From: Branchiostoma floridae
Taxonomy: Eukaryota > Chordata > Leptocardii > Amphioxiformes > Branchiostomatidae
Length of the DNA: 64,000 bases
Assembly: GCF_000003815.2 (NCBI RefSeq)
Contig: NC_049982.1
Span: forward strand, 29,134,377-29,198,376
Direction of reading: 5' to 3'
In this document: positions 11,445 to 22,705 of the stretch, piece after piece
Position numbering within the stretch: the stretch's first letter is position 1
How the letters are laid out: every line of letters begins with the position of its first letter
Notes under the pieces: model-generated
The model's input: the letters and a program-made list of their open reading frames with translations, nothing else
Told to the model about the DNA's origin: nothing
The model's database searches: none
Program-made: the position numbers and the translations under genes

Positions 11445-11860
11445 TAAACTAAATCTATAAGCTATTTGATGGGTTTGACTTCTTTTCCGTATGCAGTAGG
11501 AGATGAATTGTCCAGTATTTTCATATATATCTAAGGGTTGGACGACTTATGCAAGAAGATTGATTTTTGTTGGTCGGTAAGGTGATAAAAGCTTGGGAAA
11601 GTTTTGCAGATTTTAAGGAAAAGTTTGTTTCTTTCGGAACTGTAGTGTGAACATTGACAAATGAAATGTAGTTCATCTTCCTGTGACTGCTTTCTCTGAA
11701 CAGTATTTACACCTTCTCTCCTCAACGGACAGTTTTTTGTACCTGCCCCTCTCTATTTCTAGTGAATAAACACTTATCCTCATTCTACATAAAGCGGATC
11801 TTAGCTCAAAATCTGTATGGTATAGGTAACTCTCCATACTGTACTCAGATTTAAGTTATA
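11445..11860 (-). mobile_element. LINE ORF2 C-terminal fragment
   Basis: Minus-strand frames read LEIERGRYKKLSVEERRCKY, C, SEK, then in another frame EDELHFICQCSHYSSERNK. This is the conserved C-terminal zinc-knuckle region of lancelet-type non-LTR retrotransposons. One frame change separates the two parts. It is 5'-truncated and lies in the intron of CARD gene 2. Confidence 0.65.
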
Positions 11861-12091
11861 TGTTATGGACAAGATCGTCCTACTGATTGTGCCAAAGCAA
11901 AGAAATTCTTATTTTGTATATATCCTGTCAATGGCTGATTATTTATTGTTGAAAGGAAAATCAATTAAATACAATAGCGAAAAAGTATTTTAGTTTTAGT
12001 ATGTCCCTGAGATACCTGGGCATCAAATGGAGGTCTCATTATTGAGAACAGCCACACTTTGATTTGTTTAAATATGTTCAAGAACCCCCCA

Positions 12092-12378
12092 TGCACCATT
12101 ATCTAAAAGAGTGGGGGTCTTTCCCGGTGTGAGCGCACATCAATCAAATAAGTCTATCTGGATAACCAGCTTGTATGGTTCAGTACAAACCTGATGTGTG
12201 TCATGCCAGAAGGTGGTTTACCTGGTATTTTGTTTGTTTGTTAAATGCATGTCGGTCAACCGCCTTAAGGCGTAACACACTAGGTTTGTACTGAACAGTA
12301 CAAGCTGTATATTCGGACAGATTTATCTGATCCACTTACACTGGGAAGGACCCCTACTCTTTTCGATAAGTGTGATGG
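12092..12378. repeat. Foldback element with arms of about 100 bp
   Basis: The left arm (AAAAGAGTGGGGGTC, TTTCCC, TTCAGTACAAACCT) is the approximate reverse complement of the right arm ending GACCCCTACTCTTTTCG. The arms are separated by about 60 bases. It looks like a MITE, but no clear target duplication is seen. Confidence 0.6.
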
Positions 12379-12399
12379 GCTCAACATGCCTGAAGTGAA

Positions 12400-12612
12400 C
12401 TCTCCTCAAACACCGGACCGCCATTAAACGTCCTATCCAAGGGAAGACCCTAACCAAACCTTAGGTACTCATTTTCACTTGAGTGAAGTGTGGAAAGTCG
12501 TGTAAAGTGTCTTTCCCAAGGGCACAAGATTGGTGGCACATCGACGGATTCGAACCAAGGACCTCAGGGTTGTGAATCAAACACCCTGCCAATTGCGCCA
12601 CACGACCCCACA
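12400..12612 (-). mobile_element. tRNA-derived SINE
   Basis: On the minus strand a tRNA-like head has an A box (TGGCGCAATTGGCAG) and a B box (GGTTCGAATCC). It is followed by a body containing CCCTTGGGAAAGACACTTTA and a T/G-rich end. No full acceptor stem or CCA-end structure of a true tRNA gene is present, so it is a SINE and not a tRNA. A CAAA-rich microsatellite (12630-12662) borders it. Confidence 0.7.
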
Positions 12613-12671
12613 TTTTTGGATATGCAATACAAACAAACAAACAAACAAGTAAACAAACAAACAATACATAC

Positions 12672-13029
12672 TGGTAAATGTTGTCACTCCTGATGCCCCT
12701 CCTTGTGTTGATGATGATGATGACTTTTTCGGGTCTACATCACTAACGTCCGTCTTCTCCAACAGTTCAACTAGCTCATCATAAACTTTCACTTTCTGAT
12801 CCTTCAAGGCGCCCACAAAATGTCCGTAAGCGCCTTCCCCTCTCCTGGGCAGCATGGTAAGGAGTTGAAAGTTCTTATCTCTGGTTGTCGTTCTGGCTTC
12901 TATTCTTTCCAAGTCATCTATGGAGAGAACCTCCTTTTCGAAAAGGTAGTGGATGAGGTGGGGTGATTCTATATTGTCCAGGAGTTTGGTGTGGTTTTTC
13001 CGAAGGCGTGCCTGGTCGTAGGGATCCAT
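12672..13029 (-). CDS. CARD domain exon, 5' part of CARD gene 2
   Basis: The ATG at 13029 opens a 119-codon exon plus 1 nt. Residues 1-95 form a CARD (MDPYDQARLRKNHTKLLDNI, HLIHYLFEKEVLSIDDLERI, TTTRDKNFQLLTMLPRRGEG, AYGHFVGAL), closest in feel to CRADD, followed by the linker KKSSSSSTQGGASG. The frame runs on into CA repeats and the SINE, so it must be spliced before that. TTTACCA|GTATGT gives a donor leaving phase 1, which fits the acceptor at 8005. The first CARD gene (2907-3886) shares the phrase KTDVS after its last helix but has an intron inside the CARD that this gene lacks. The protein should be a cytosolic death-fold adaptor. Whether the intron really spans 4.7 kb needs transcripts. 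Confidence 0.7.
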
Positions 13030-13177
13030 GGTAGTTCTAGTTAAGGTGCGGTTTCCTAGGGTTGGACCGAAAGTATATATGAAACTTACATGAAAATCTT
13101 GTGAAACTTTGCAGCCTCCTTGCCGAAGTACTAATGCGACAGTTCACCCCAAATTTCACGTTTGAAATTATAATGAT

Positions 13178-13574
13178 AAGGGCTGTGCACCCAATACCCG
13201 TACCTGTACCATACCTATAAAATTAATAGTATTCAGGTAACAGGTCTGGACCAAAATATCTGTGTACCTGTACCGGTACCAACAAACTAAATCACAGCTA
13301 TTCAACACCACTTTTTGAGACTAAAGATAAGTAAATTCCAAATCAAAGATGACAATTATGATAATCGTGCAGTTTTTCAACATCAAGAAAACTTTGTTTT
13401 GAGGTTCAAATATCTAAATCCTCATACAAAGATGACAATTTCTCACTAAAAAAGGCAGTGGACTACATTTATAACTTACAATTGATTTATCAAACTTGTT
13501 CAGGTACAGGTTAAGGTCCTGACCTTAATCCGTGTACCTGTACCTGTATCTAAAATTTCTGTGACACAGCACTA
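13178..13574. mobile_element. hAT-like MITE with 8-bp duplication
   Basis: The 8-mer ATAATGAT stands at both ends (13170-13177 and 13575-13582). Termini AAGGGCTGTG and CACAGCACTA are imperfect inverted repeats. The interior is rich in GTACCTGTACC and GGTACC phrases. A related fragment lies at about 37300-37375 (CCCAATACCGGTACT). Confidence 0.65.
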
Positions 13575-13582
13575 ATAATGAT

Positions 13583-15298
13583 GAAATTTCCAGTTTCCTA
13601 CTAAAAGTACTATTAGAAATATCAAAACAGCAGTCAAGGGCATTTCTGCAATAATTTGTCACTTTTCCTTATTCTAAGTGGTGTGGCTGGGTACTGGAGT
13701 CAGAATTTAAGATGTTTCTGTCGTGTTCTTTACTCAATGTCACTTGAAGAAGATGAGAGAAGGAAAAGTTACCAAACAGTTACTTATTTAGTAGAACCCG
13801 GAAGTAATGTGCCCCCCTCCCCACAACATACGAAATTTTGTGATATTCGTGTATGAAACTTTGTATGAGTGGATCACTCCAGGTAGTATACCAATTTTAA
13901 GCATCAGAAGTAAAAGGTACTGTACAAACCTTATTTAGTCCTTAAGTCGCGATCTTCAGAAACAAACTGTTTGCTCTAATCTAAACTCTTGTCCAACATG
14001 GCCACCGCTGAATCACACCTTCGGCTCTTCCATCCGGTTTACACACTCCCACTTATGGATCACGAGCGCCACCTTACGATCACAATGCCAAACGCATTGA
14101 CCTGAAGTGGCACTTTGTTTTAGAGTCATATATCATCCTTAGCCATACTAAATTGATCTCATGACTGCCATAAAGGCACAGATGGATTGCTTCTGAGAGA
14201 AGTATAGAACGTTATTTTTGGTCCTTTTGCGATTTGCAACGTTACTTTTGCACATAGTGTATGTAGTATTGGTGTAACTTTTAACACACTATTAAGGGTG
14301 TAATGTTAACAAGTAAAAATGTATCACTATTTTTAACTTTAAGAGGTAGGGTAGCTTAAGCCTACAATTTTACTTGCGCCTGGCGGTTCAGTTCCGTTAC
14401 CTTCATGAAAAATGGAGGCATAGTTTTTGGTGTGTCTGCCTTACAGTGTGTTCGTCTGTGTCCGGATATTTGTGGTAGGTACTACACTAGTTTACCTAAA
14501 TTTATCTGTGGGATAACCTATACCTAGCTATTGTTTTTGAGAATAGTGTACAGTCAAATGCAGTACAAAAGTGACCGCTTTGGCCAGATCACTTCAATCT
14601 GCAATGATGCTAATAACTATCACATAAGGACACACCATTTAATTTGTTGGGTTTTAGATTTTATGCAGGAAAAAATGATGTGACAGGGTGAAAAAAAATT
14701 AAAAAATTGCAAAACATTTTGAACCCACAACAACAAGCAATCCAGCACACTACCAGTACCAAGATTTAATCAAAGCAGATGTATGAACAATGCTTTTCTG
14801 TTGCAGCAAACTGACCATCAAGTATAGAAAAATAGCCAAAGATATATCATAGATCCTATATATCAAACACTAGTCACTATTTCTTCTAGTGTTCTTCCCT
14901 TTACAGAATACACATACTTAAATACCAAGTGCCTTTTGAAAGGATATGCCCTATCAATCATCAACGTTGGGATTCTAATTACAATATTCAAAGCTAGTCT
15001 ACCAATTACGAATGTTATTCAATTTAGAATATACATGTAACCTTTGTTGTTCAATACTTCCTACTGACAGTATTACAAAAGGCTACACATGTAAAACATA
15101 AAGACTAGTACAGGCTCCATGAAAATCCCTCCTACTAAAACAGCATTAGAAACTTGCTGCCCTATTTCCCACTAGACACTACAAGTACAAGGGTCCGAAT
15201 GAACAGAAACCATTTGATTTACCACCAGTTTTTTTAGGGATGCAAGCATAGGGGCTCCGGCAGAAATTGGATGGCACCAAGGGGAACTAACCTCTACA
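13583..15298. other. Intergenic and 3' flank of KLHL gene A
   Basis: The stretch 14395-14480 (ATGAAAAATGGAGGCATAG, then TGTGTCTG runs) belongs to the same repeat family as 38680-39120. The last part should be the 3' UTR of gene A. No other gene is recognised. Confidence 0.4.
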
Positions 15299-16996
15299 TC
15301 ACCCCTTAAATATGGTGACACAAACATGCCCATACAAACCCTTAGGCATGGTTCCCACCCACTCAAGTGACTTGCCTTGGCGATTAAGCCAAAAAACTTC
15401 ACTTGTTATATTGCCCCACTTATAGCCCCCATAGATGTAAATCTCACCACCAAAGACAGTCATACCGCACCTCGGTCCAGCACCAGCATGGGTTACAGCA
15501 GTCCACAAGTCCTCCTGAGGCCTGTAACACAGCACATTTAAGGGAAACCCAGCAACATAGATGCTATCATTGAGAACTGAAGCAGTAATAAAGGAAGCTG
15601 TCTTAGGCATGTCCCTAGCTGAATACCACTGGCAGTCTCCTGGGCTGAAGCGGTACACTGTACACATTGGCTTCTCCTCAGCATCACGTCCACCTATCAC
15701 ATGTATACTGCCATCTAACACTGCAGCTGCATGCGCTCCTCTTGGCTGTGGGAGGGGAACACCTTCAGTCCACTTGTTCAGACTTTGGTCATAGACTTCC
15801 ACACTGGATGTTATACCGTCTTTGCTTGTCCCACCAATTGCATACACTTTACCTTGAATCACTGCAAGCTTGTGAAAGGACCTTGCCATGTTCATAGGAG
15901 CAAGTTTTGACCAGGAGTCAAGTCTTGTGTGATACAACCAAACATCGCCACACTGACGCCCACCAACGGACATTACAATGTCACTTGTGCCCAAAACAGC
16001 CACTGCAAATCCACGGTCATTATTCCTCCTCATTGTGGTCATAGGAACCCAACTTTCACTTGATGGTGCAGATGAGTGTGTCATCTGGATGGAGTTGCTG
16101 TAAACTGAATGGTTTCCTCCCACTGCAAGTCTCTCAATCCCTCCGATGACCACTACTGCCTCCTTCAGACCACTGACACAGCGGGGGCGGGTGCGGGGTG
16201 ACTGGACCTCCCCTGGGAATATATGATACTTCCGACCTTCTGAAATGATGTCTGGGCAACATTTGCATATGACCTTGTCTGTCTCCACCTTCTCCATGAA
16301 GTACATCTTGTCCATGAAGGGGAACCTGACCAGCTCCATCAGCTCTCTCATCTCCTTCTTCCTCTTACTAGTGTCATGGTTGATCCACTTCATCACTGCC
16401 ATGTACACAGTTTCTTCTGGAGCATTAAGGTCATCTGATGAGATGAGCTTTATTAGCTGCTCCTTTGTCAAATCAAGGAACTCCAGTGTCTTGCAGGCTG
16501 CTGCAAACTCTTTCATGGCATATGACAGTGCATCTGCCTCAAGATTGAGGTCCAGCATGCCACCTAAGATTACCACTTTCATACAGTTTTTGATGTTTAG
16601 ATTGTCTGACAGGAACTTTATGCAAGCTTCCCTGACTGGTGGAACCTGGAAGAAACTGGCCCCTTCCATCAGTTCTGCAGCATTGTCCTCTGTGATGGTC
16701 ACCTTTGACGTGTAGGCATAGTCAACAAGAAGCTGCAAGGTACTGGGGCTGGCCTCGTGAATGGTAACCTTATGCTCCTTGCTCTCACGATGTCCATTGC
16801 AGAACATTGCACGAAAATATCCACTGCAAGCAGCGAGTACATTTCTGTGGCATGGGATCTCTTTCCCTGAAACAGAAAGGATGACATCTACCAGCAAGTT
16901 GTCTGATCGCAGTTCCTGCAAACCTTGCAAGAGGGCAGTTGAGTGGGTATCATGGCAGAAGTCAAGCGACTTCTGTGACCTCTGAGCTGCCGCCAT
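15299..16996 (-). CDS. KLHL24/KLHL6-like BTB-BACK-Kelch protein (gene A)
   Basis: A 565-residue single-exon CDS. The BTB domain is about residues 20-128 (LLVDVILSVSGKEIPCHRNV, YFRAMFCNGHRESKE), BACK about 133-240, the linker SPRTRPR at 266-272, and then six Kelch blades whose di-glycines read VIGG, SVGG, AIGG, VIGG, VAG and IYGG. BTB-Kelch proteins of this kind recruit substrates to Cullin-3 ubiquitin ligases. The SPRTRPR linker and the CGM...GG and CVTI ending match vertebrate KLHL24/KLHL6. The start MAAAQRSQ was chosen because the splice acceptor TTTTGCAG ends 12 nt upstream (exon from 17008). The frame remains open above it, but that is intron. The non-coding first exon ends at 18118 (CAG|GTAAGAA). 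The first-blade loop reads IERLAVGGNHSVYSNS, unlike its siblings. Confidence 0.9.
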   Translation of the reverse strand: MAAAQRSQKSLDFCHDTHSTALLQGLQELRSDNLLVDVILSVSGKEIPCHRNVLAACSGYFRAMFCNGHRESKEHKVTIHEASPSTLQLLVDYAYTSKVTITEDNAAELMEGASFFQVPPVREACIKFLSDNLNIKNCMKVVILGGMLDLNLEADALSYAMKEFAAACKTLEFLDLTKEQLIKLISSDDLNAPEETVYMAVMKWINHDTSKRKKEMRELMELVRFPFMDKMYFMEKVETDKVICKCCPDIISEGRKYHIFPGEVQSPRTRPRCVSGLKEAVVVIGGIERLAVGGNHSVYSNSIQMTHSSAPSSESWVPMTTMRRNNDRGFAVAVLGTSDIVMSVGGRQCGDVWLYHTRLDSWSKLAPMNMARSFHKLAVIQGKVYAIGGTSKDGITSSVEVYDQSLNKWTEGVPLPQPRGAHAAAVLDGSIHVIGGRDAEEKPMCTVYRFSPGDCQWYSARDMPKTASFITASVLNDSIYVAGFPLNVLCYRPQEDLWTAVTHAGAGPRCGMTVFGGEIYIYGGYKWGNITSEVFWLNRQGKSLEWVGTMPKGLYGHVCVTIFKG

Positions 16997-18117
16997 GGTA
17001 GTCTGATTCTGCAAAACAACACAATGGTTTGAAAAGGTGCACCAGTATTCCTTAACACAAGAATGCCTTCCTAAACACATCAATCCGAGTAGTGCAGTAC
17101 ATGAAAATTTTGAAATCTTGACCCTCTGAAATGCTATTTCTAGCATTAATGGGGGTGGAGCACAACTGTTTCAGCTCTCCCAACATATTTTTTGAGGACT
17201 GCACCCCTGCCACATTAACCTGTCATCCTCGTTAATTTACCGGGGCTCCATACGTACCCCTCACTAAAGATCACTAAACAGTCTGAGATCGCTGGCATGA
17301 ATCAAATTCGTCTGTATATCTATGCCCCTGAGGCGTTGCCAAAAACAACATATAAAAATATTCAATGTGAATAAAATATCATTAAGAACCTGACATGTTG
17401 AAATATGGCATATTTTCTCCTGTTTATGACAGAAATATGAACAACTCTTTATTTTTTTCTCATCTTGTTACAAATTTTAACATGCTTCAGGCATCGTGGG
17501 GTGGGGTGGGGGTAGCTGACAGCTCTATTAAACATTATTTTTATATTGAGGTAAAACAGATAAAAAAGAGAGAAGTCTTGACATAGTGACACTAGCAGGG
17601 ATGAGGGAAGATCTAGGAGAAGAAACGAAGAAAAAGATGTACAAGGCACTTTCAAAGTACATAGAAGACACAGGGAGATTTGCCGGGGAGGACTAAAAGG
17701 TCAACAACTTACTATACACGAATGTGCAAAGCACCAGAGATCAAGCACCAAGGTGTAACAATCACATGAGAAGCACCTAGATGGAAATGGTACCTGGAGT
17801 CCACGTCTAGCGAAGAAATAGACGTAAAGCAAGGACAACAACAACAACAACATAAAACGTTTCGGTCTGTTTGAATAGTGGTCTTCAGAAAAGGCACGAA
17901 TCGAAAGACTCCAGAGTAAAATTTTCTCCAATCATCCACAAGTCTCTCTCAGAGATTCTCTGACTGTAACGAGAACCAGATGGTCTTCCCGGACATATTT
18001 CTTTGACAGAAATCCGGTACCTTTCAGTGATCCCTCGTTCTTCTCAGCGTCCACATAGACTCTGTGAATGTTGATACAACAGTTTTATAGCTACTAGTAG
18101 CAAGAAAAGTTTCTTAC

Positions 18118-18240
18118 CTGACACTGTAGTAGTTCTTGTCCCAGTTTTCCGGGAATGAAGCTGGCTGGGGACCCGCAGAAGATCTGATCTCGGCGCAGTC
18201 ACAATGTGCAGACGACACGAAAAAGACGCGGGAAACTACC
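18118..18240 (-). other. Non-coding first exon of gene A
   Basis: The donor GTGTCAG|GTAAGAA lies at 18118/18117. Sequence from here to the promoter block is almost identical to the equivalent part of gene B (23222-23340). The 5' end (transcription start) is not defined by sequence. Confidence 0.6.
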
Positions 18241-18257
18241 GGGGCGGTCAAAGGTCA
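18227..18257 (-). promoter_or_regulatory. E2F + DR1 composite promoter block, gene A
   Basis: CGCGGGAAA on the plus strand (TTTCCCGCG on the coding strand, E2F-like) at 18227-18235 is followed after 9 bases by CGGTCA-A-AGGTCA at 18245-18257. The latter is a DR1, the site type of HNF4, COUP-TF and RXR partners. It lies about 110-140 bp upstream of the first-exon donor. Confidence 0.7.
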
Positions 18258-18259
18258 TT

Positions 18260-20384
18260 ATTGGAATTCTACATACCGTGAATAGGGGTGGTTTTCTAAA
18301 TATGAAGTTTTGTGTTCCTTTTTAATATACTAAGATAAATAATAGTAATTTCTGATTTACACCAATACTACCATGCTTTGTTGTGTTATGATAGTGTAAA
18401 ACTCATAACTCAATTTCAATTAATAATAAATGTTTTGATATCTCTCCAAATATCTGGAAAGATGGAAGGATGCCTACCTACATCTCTCCATTTCTTCAAA
18501 TTAAATATCCCAAAGAGTGCCAGTAAAGGACTATACCAAGCACAACACTAAAGGGTGATCAGGTCATGGCTCTGAATTTAAAAAAAGAAATGAAGATACA
18601 TTGTAGACTTATCAAAGTCCCGAGAAAGCACAATACGATTTAACTGGTTTAATATACCTAATTTGACAAAGCGTTTGGCATCTTAGAACATTTACAATGA
18701 CGAAAATGAAACACGCAAAAAAATAAAATATGTGAGAATTCAATAGGCTTTACCAATTCAATTTCATGGGTAACATCAACACCCATAGAATCTTCACTAG
18801 TTAATTTTTTCTTTCAAATATTATTGATAATCAGCTTATGGCATAAAGTATTTAGTATTTTGGTTTTTGCCTTGTTCTGAGCACAAGAAGTTTATATATT
18901 CAGTGTGTTATCATGATCAGTGTGTGTGCATGCTTGTCTGTGTGAACATGTATATAGCTAGTTCACCTTTATCCGCGAGATAACCTATATCCATTGGTTT
19001 TATAAATGCATGATGTTTAGGGATATCAAATCTACAAATGTACGGATGGCGATTTCATATTGCAACATTTCAAAAGTAGTGCAGTTTCAAAGGACCATCC
19101 GTGAATAATGTTTAAGGGTTAATGACCCCGAGGTGTATATGATGTGATAACGCCTGGGCCTTTGCTATAATCACCTCATTAAACCACCGAGTGAGTGAAG
19201 CGATATTCCGATATTCATCGGAAACATAACTACATCAAAGTGTAAGAATTAGAAACATACCACTTTGTGTTACATCATAAATGGGGTGATAGTCCAATCC
19301 TTCCATCTATCTGGATCTGAACTTAGGAAATCACCCCTAATCATAAATTCAAACAAACTAAGAAGATTACTGCCGGGAAGATTATCACATTAAGTTCAGT
19401 ACTTCTCACACTACTACTGTTAACAATAGTTAAGCCATTTTCTCTTTAGACTAAGCGGACTAACAGTCAAAAATTATAGCTGATCTGGCAACTTTAACAA
19501 ATACTCATGGAATTTAGTAGAATATCGATAGGTAATATATAGAGGCTAATAGGTAAAAATGGTCTGTCCTAGACATGAAAGGCATAATGAACTAACATTA
19601 GTAAAATACAGCAGGGTTGGACAAGTCCACTAGCCCGATTGTCCCGGGCAAGTGCATGTCCTACCCCACTTGTCCGATCGGGCAAGTAAGATTTTTCCAT
19701 GAGTGAGATTTTAATATACTTGTTTTATTGTACAGTCATGGAATCAAGCATTGGTCAATGCAGAAAAATGGAAACCATTAACAAAGAATTTGATTGCTAT
19801 AAGTGATAATACATAGAAAATATTATTTCAATTTCGGGCAAGTGAAAAGTTGGTTCTGGCAGGTGAATTTTTTATGTACTTGCCCGATAGGCAGGTGAAT
19901 TTTAAAAAACATGTCTAAGTTACTCCAACCCTGATAAAGATTTCAGTATGTCCTATTGGGTGTACAGGCTATATTTTTAATGCTCATAGATGTATCAAGC
20001 ATGATTGCTAATGTATGATATAAAACAATATTCTTCCTAAGACATTAAAGGCATAATGAACGAATGTTAGTTAAAGAGAATTCATAGTAAAAATACTTCG
20101 AATATGCTACACTAAATATTTGAACATGTCATCAAAAAGGGTCATATACTAGTACTTTTTCTGTTCATTTCAAGTAAGTTATGAACGATTATGAACGATT
20201 GCGTACTATCATACATATTCTTCAACATCCTGACTTCATTATGACATTGTACAATAAACAACATCATTTAAGAGCCCTGACACAATGTTGGTCCCATCTG
20301 ATTGCCAACCATTTACTTCATATTACATTTACAACAAGAGTTGCCAGTGATATCTTAGAAGTATTAGAGGTATTCTGTTGTACC
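18260..20384. other. Spacer A-B and 3' block of gene B
   Basis: 18290-19200 is nearly identical to the sequence upstream of gene B (23390-25130, apart from an insertion). 19230-20384 is the 3' block shared by the array (CATAACTACATCAAAGTGTA ... ATAAATGGGGTGAT). About 100 nt past the stop it contains ACAATGTTGGTCCCATCTG, a phrase retained in most copies. Confidence 0.6.
19612..19933. mobile_element. hAT-like MITE in the 3' block of gene B
   Basis: Ends CAGGGTTGG and CCAACCCTG. The interior repeats GGGCAAGT and GCCCGAT phrases. The matching 3' blocks of genes C (about 25660) and E (about 43780) lack it, so they show the empty site. The target duplication is degenerate (ATACAG / ATAAAG), so the superfamily is a guess. 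Confidence 0.55.
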
Positions 20385-22094
20385 TCAGCCCTTTAGTATC
20401 GTGACACAGCCATGTCCAAACAGACCCTTGGGCATGGTTCCCACCTGTTTGAGTGACTGGTCTTGATGATCCAGCCACAAAACGTCATTTGTTCCATTGA
20501 TGTCTTTAAATTTATGACCTCCATAGATGTAAATCTCCCCACCAAAGACAGCCATACCACAACTAGATCCAGTACCAGTGTTAGTTACAACAGTCCACAA
20601 GTCCTCTTGAGGCCTGTAACACAGCACTTTTGAGCGAAGCCCAGCGACATAGATGCTACCATTAAGAGCTGAAGCAGCAATAGCACATCCCTTCTGTGGC
20701 ATGTCACTTAGTGTACACCATTGGGTGTCTAGATCTCCTGGGTTGAACCGGTACACTGCAGATGTTGTATTATTCTCAGCATCACGTCCACCTATCACGT
20801 ATATGCTACCATCTAACACTGCAGCTGCATGCCAGTACCTTGGCTCTGGGAGTGGAACACCTTCAGCCCACTTGTTCAGGCTTCTGTCATAGACTTCTAC
20901 ACAGGCTGTTAGATGTAGTGGTGAGCAGCTGATTCTGCCACCAATGGCATAGACTTTACCTTGCACCACTGCCAGCTTGTGATAGTCCCTTCCTGTGTTC
21001 ATAGGTGCAAGCCTAGACCAGGAATCAAGTCCTGCCTGATATAGCCGAACGTCCCTGCACTGAACCCCACCGACAGACACCATGATGTCACTTGTGCCCA
21101 AAACTGCCACAGCAAATCCAAAGTCATTTGTCCTCTTCATTCTACTCATGGAAACCCAACTAGTGCTTGACGGTGTATAGGAGTGTGTCATTAAGATGTC
21201 ATTGCTGTCCACCGGAGGGTTTCCAGATCTTTCTGTCCCCCCAATGACCACCACTGCCTCCCTCAGACCACTGGCATGGCGGGGACGGGTGCGGGGTGAC
21301 TGGATCTCCCCTGGGAAGGCCTGATACATTAGAGCTTCTGAAACAATATCAGGGCAGCACTTGCACAATATCTTATCAGTCTGTACCTTCTGTATGAAGT
21401 ACATCTTGTCCATCCAGGGAAACCTAACCAGCTCCATCAGCTCTCTCATCTCCTTCTTCCTCTTCCTGGTGTCATGGTTGATCCACTTCAACACTGATGT
21501 GTACACAGTTTCTTCAGAAGCCTTGATGTTGTCTGATGAGATGAGCTTTATGAGTTGATCCTTTGTCAAATCAAGGAACTCTGCTGTTTGGCTGGCTGCT
21601 ACAAATTCTTTAATTGCATATGACAATGCATCTGCTTCCAGGATGGGGTTCAGTATGCCACCTATGATTACCATCTTCATACAGTTTTTGATACTTAGAT
21701 TCACTGACAGGAACTTTGTACAAGCATCGCTGACTGGTGGAACCTGGAAGAAGCTGGCCCCTTCCATTAGTTCTACAGCATTGTCCTCTGTGATGGTCAC
21801 CTTTGACGTGTAGGCGTAGTCGACAAGAAGCTGCAAGGCACTGGCACTGGCTTCCTGAATGGTTACCTTATGCTCTTTGCTTTCACGATGACCATTGCAG
21901 AACATTGCGCGAAAATATCCACTGCAAGCAGCGAGTACATTTCTGTGGCATGGGATCTCTTTCCCGGAGACACAAAGGATGACATCTACCAGCAGGTTCT
22001 CTGACCGCAGCTCCTGTAAACCTTGCAAGAGGGCAGTTGAGTGTGCATCATGGCAGAAGTCGAGTGACGTCTGTGACCTCTGAGCTGGCGCCAT
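20385..22094 (-). CDS. KLHL24/KLHL6-like BTB-BACK-Kelch protein (gene B)
   Basis: A 569-residue single-exon CDS starting MAPAQRSQTSLDFCHDAHST. It has a BTB domain near residues 20-128, BACK, the SPRTRPR linker and a six-bladed Kelch propeller ending CVTILKG. The fourth-to-fifth blade region carries an insertion (FNPGDLDTQWCTLSDM). The expected role is a substrate adaptor for Cullin-3. The flanks are nearly identical to gene A, so this is a young neighbour duplicate in its regulatory part. Odd point: the acceptor used by all siblings 12 nt before the ATG is altered here (TTGCTG instead of TTGCAG). The next AG is 6 nt nearer the ATG (AATCAG|GCTACCATGG), leaving a very short leader. The first exon ends at 23222. 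Confidence 0.9.
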   Translation of the reverse strand: MAPAQRSQTSLDFCHDAHSTALLQGLQELRSENLLVDVILCVSGKEIPCHRNVLAACSGYFRAMFCNGHRESKEHKVTIQEASASALQLLVDYAYTSKVTITEDNAVELMEGASFFQVPPVSDACTKFLSVNLSIKNCMKMVIIGGILNPILEADALSYAIKEFVAASQTAEFLDLTKDQLIKLISSDNIKASEETVYTSVLKWINHDTRKRKKEMRELMELVRFPWMDKMYFIQKVQTDKILCKCCPDIVSEALMYQAFPGEIQSPRTRPRHASGLREAVVVIGGTERSGNPPVDSNDILMTHSYTPSSTSWVSMSRMKRTNDFGFAVAVLGTSDIMVSVGGVQCRDVRLYQAGLDSWSRLAPMNTGRDYHKLAVVQGKVYAIGGRISCSPLHLTACVEVYDRSLNKWAEGVPLPEPRYWHAAAVLDGSIYVIGGRDAENNTTSAVYRFNPGDLDTQWCTLSDMPQKGCAIAASALNGSIYVAGLRSKVLCYRPQEDLWTVVTNTGTGSSCGMAVFGGEIYIYGGHKFKDINGTNDVLWLDHQDQSLKQVGTMPKGLFGHGCVTILKG

Positions 22095-22705
22095 GGTAGC
22101 CTGATTCAGCAATACAAAACAAGGGCTTGATAAGGTGCACCAGTATTCCTTAACACAAGAATGCCTTCCTAAACACATCCATCCAAGTACAAGAAAATTG
22201 TGAAATCTTCTCCCCTTCTAAAGACACTAACACAGACACCAGAAAGCTACACTGAGCACTTATGTAGAATTGTAGAAATGTAGAATCTTTGGATTTCCTG
22301 GCAATTGGAAAACTTGAATACTATTTCCTGCAAAGGGGGTAACATGGATTTCAGTTTGGCTACCACCCACCACCCCCAATATATTTTTCATGGCACCTCC
22401 ACATGACCTGTAATGGCAGACCTCACACTTTTATGTAAGGTAGTCACTTACACACAGAAGTAACAAATATACATAAAGCACTTCCATGCAGAATTCCTGG
22501 CAATTGGACATACTGTATAATGTACTGTTAGGCTAGCCCCTGAGGCGTTGCCAAAAAACAGCTTGCATTTCAAAATAAACTTGGTGAAAAATATGCAGAC
22601 AGCCAAATCATTAAGAAGACCCTGACAAGTAGAAATACGGGATTTTTTCTCCTGTTTTTGGCAGAAATATGTACGAGTCTTTCCTTCTTATCTTGTACAT
22701 TAATA

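Noticed and set aside
12530-12612. tRNA gene on the minus strand
   Set aside because: A and B boxes are present, but the cloverleaf is incomplete and a SINE body follows, so it is a tRNA-derived SINE.
16245-16715. Plus-strand ORF of 156 codons and many similar ones opposite each KLHL gene
   Set aside because: They are mirror frames of the conserved BTB/BACK coding sequence and recur at the same place in every copy. They show no independent domain.
16997-17146. In-frame extension of gene A upstream of MAAAQ (and like extensions in B, D, F and G)
   Set aside because: A splice acceptor lies 12 nt before the ATG, the extension is not conserved as protein, and the orthologous sequence in other copies is intron.
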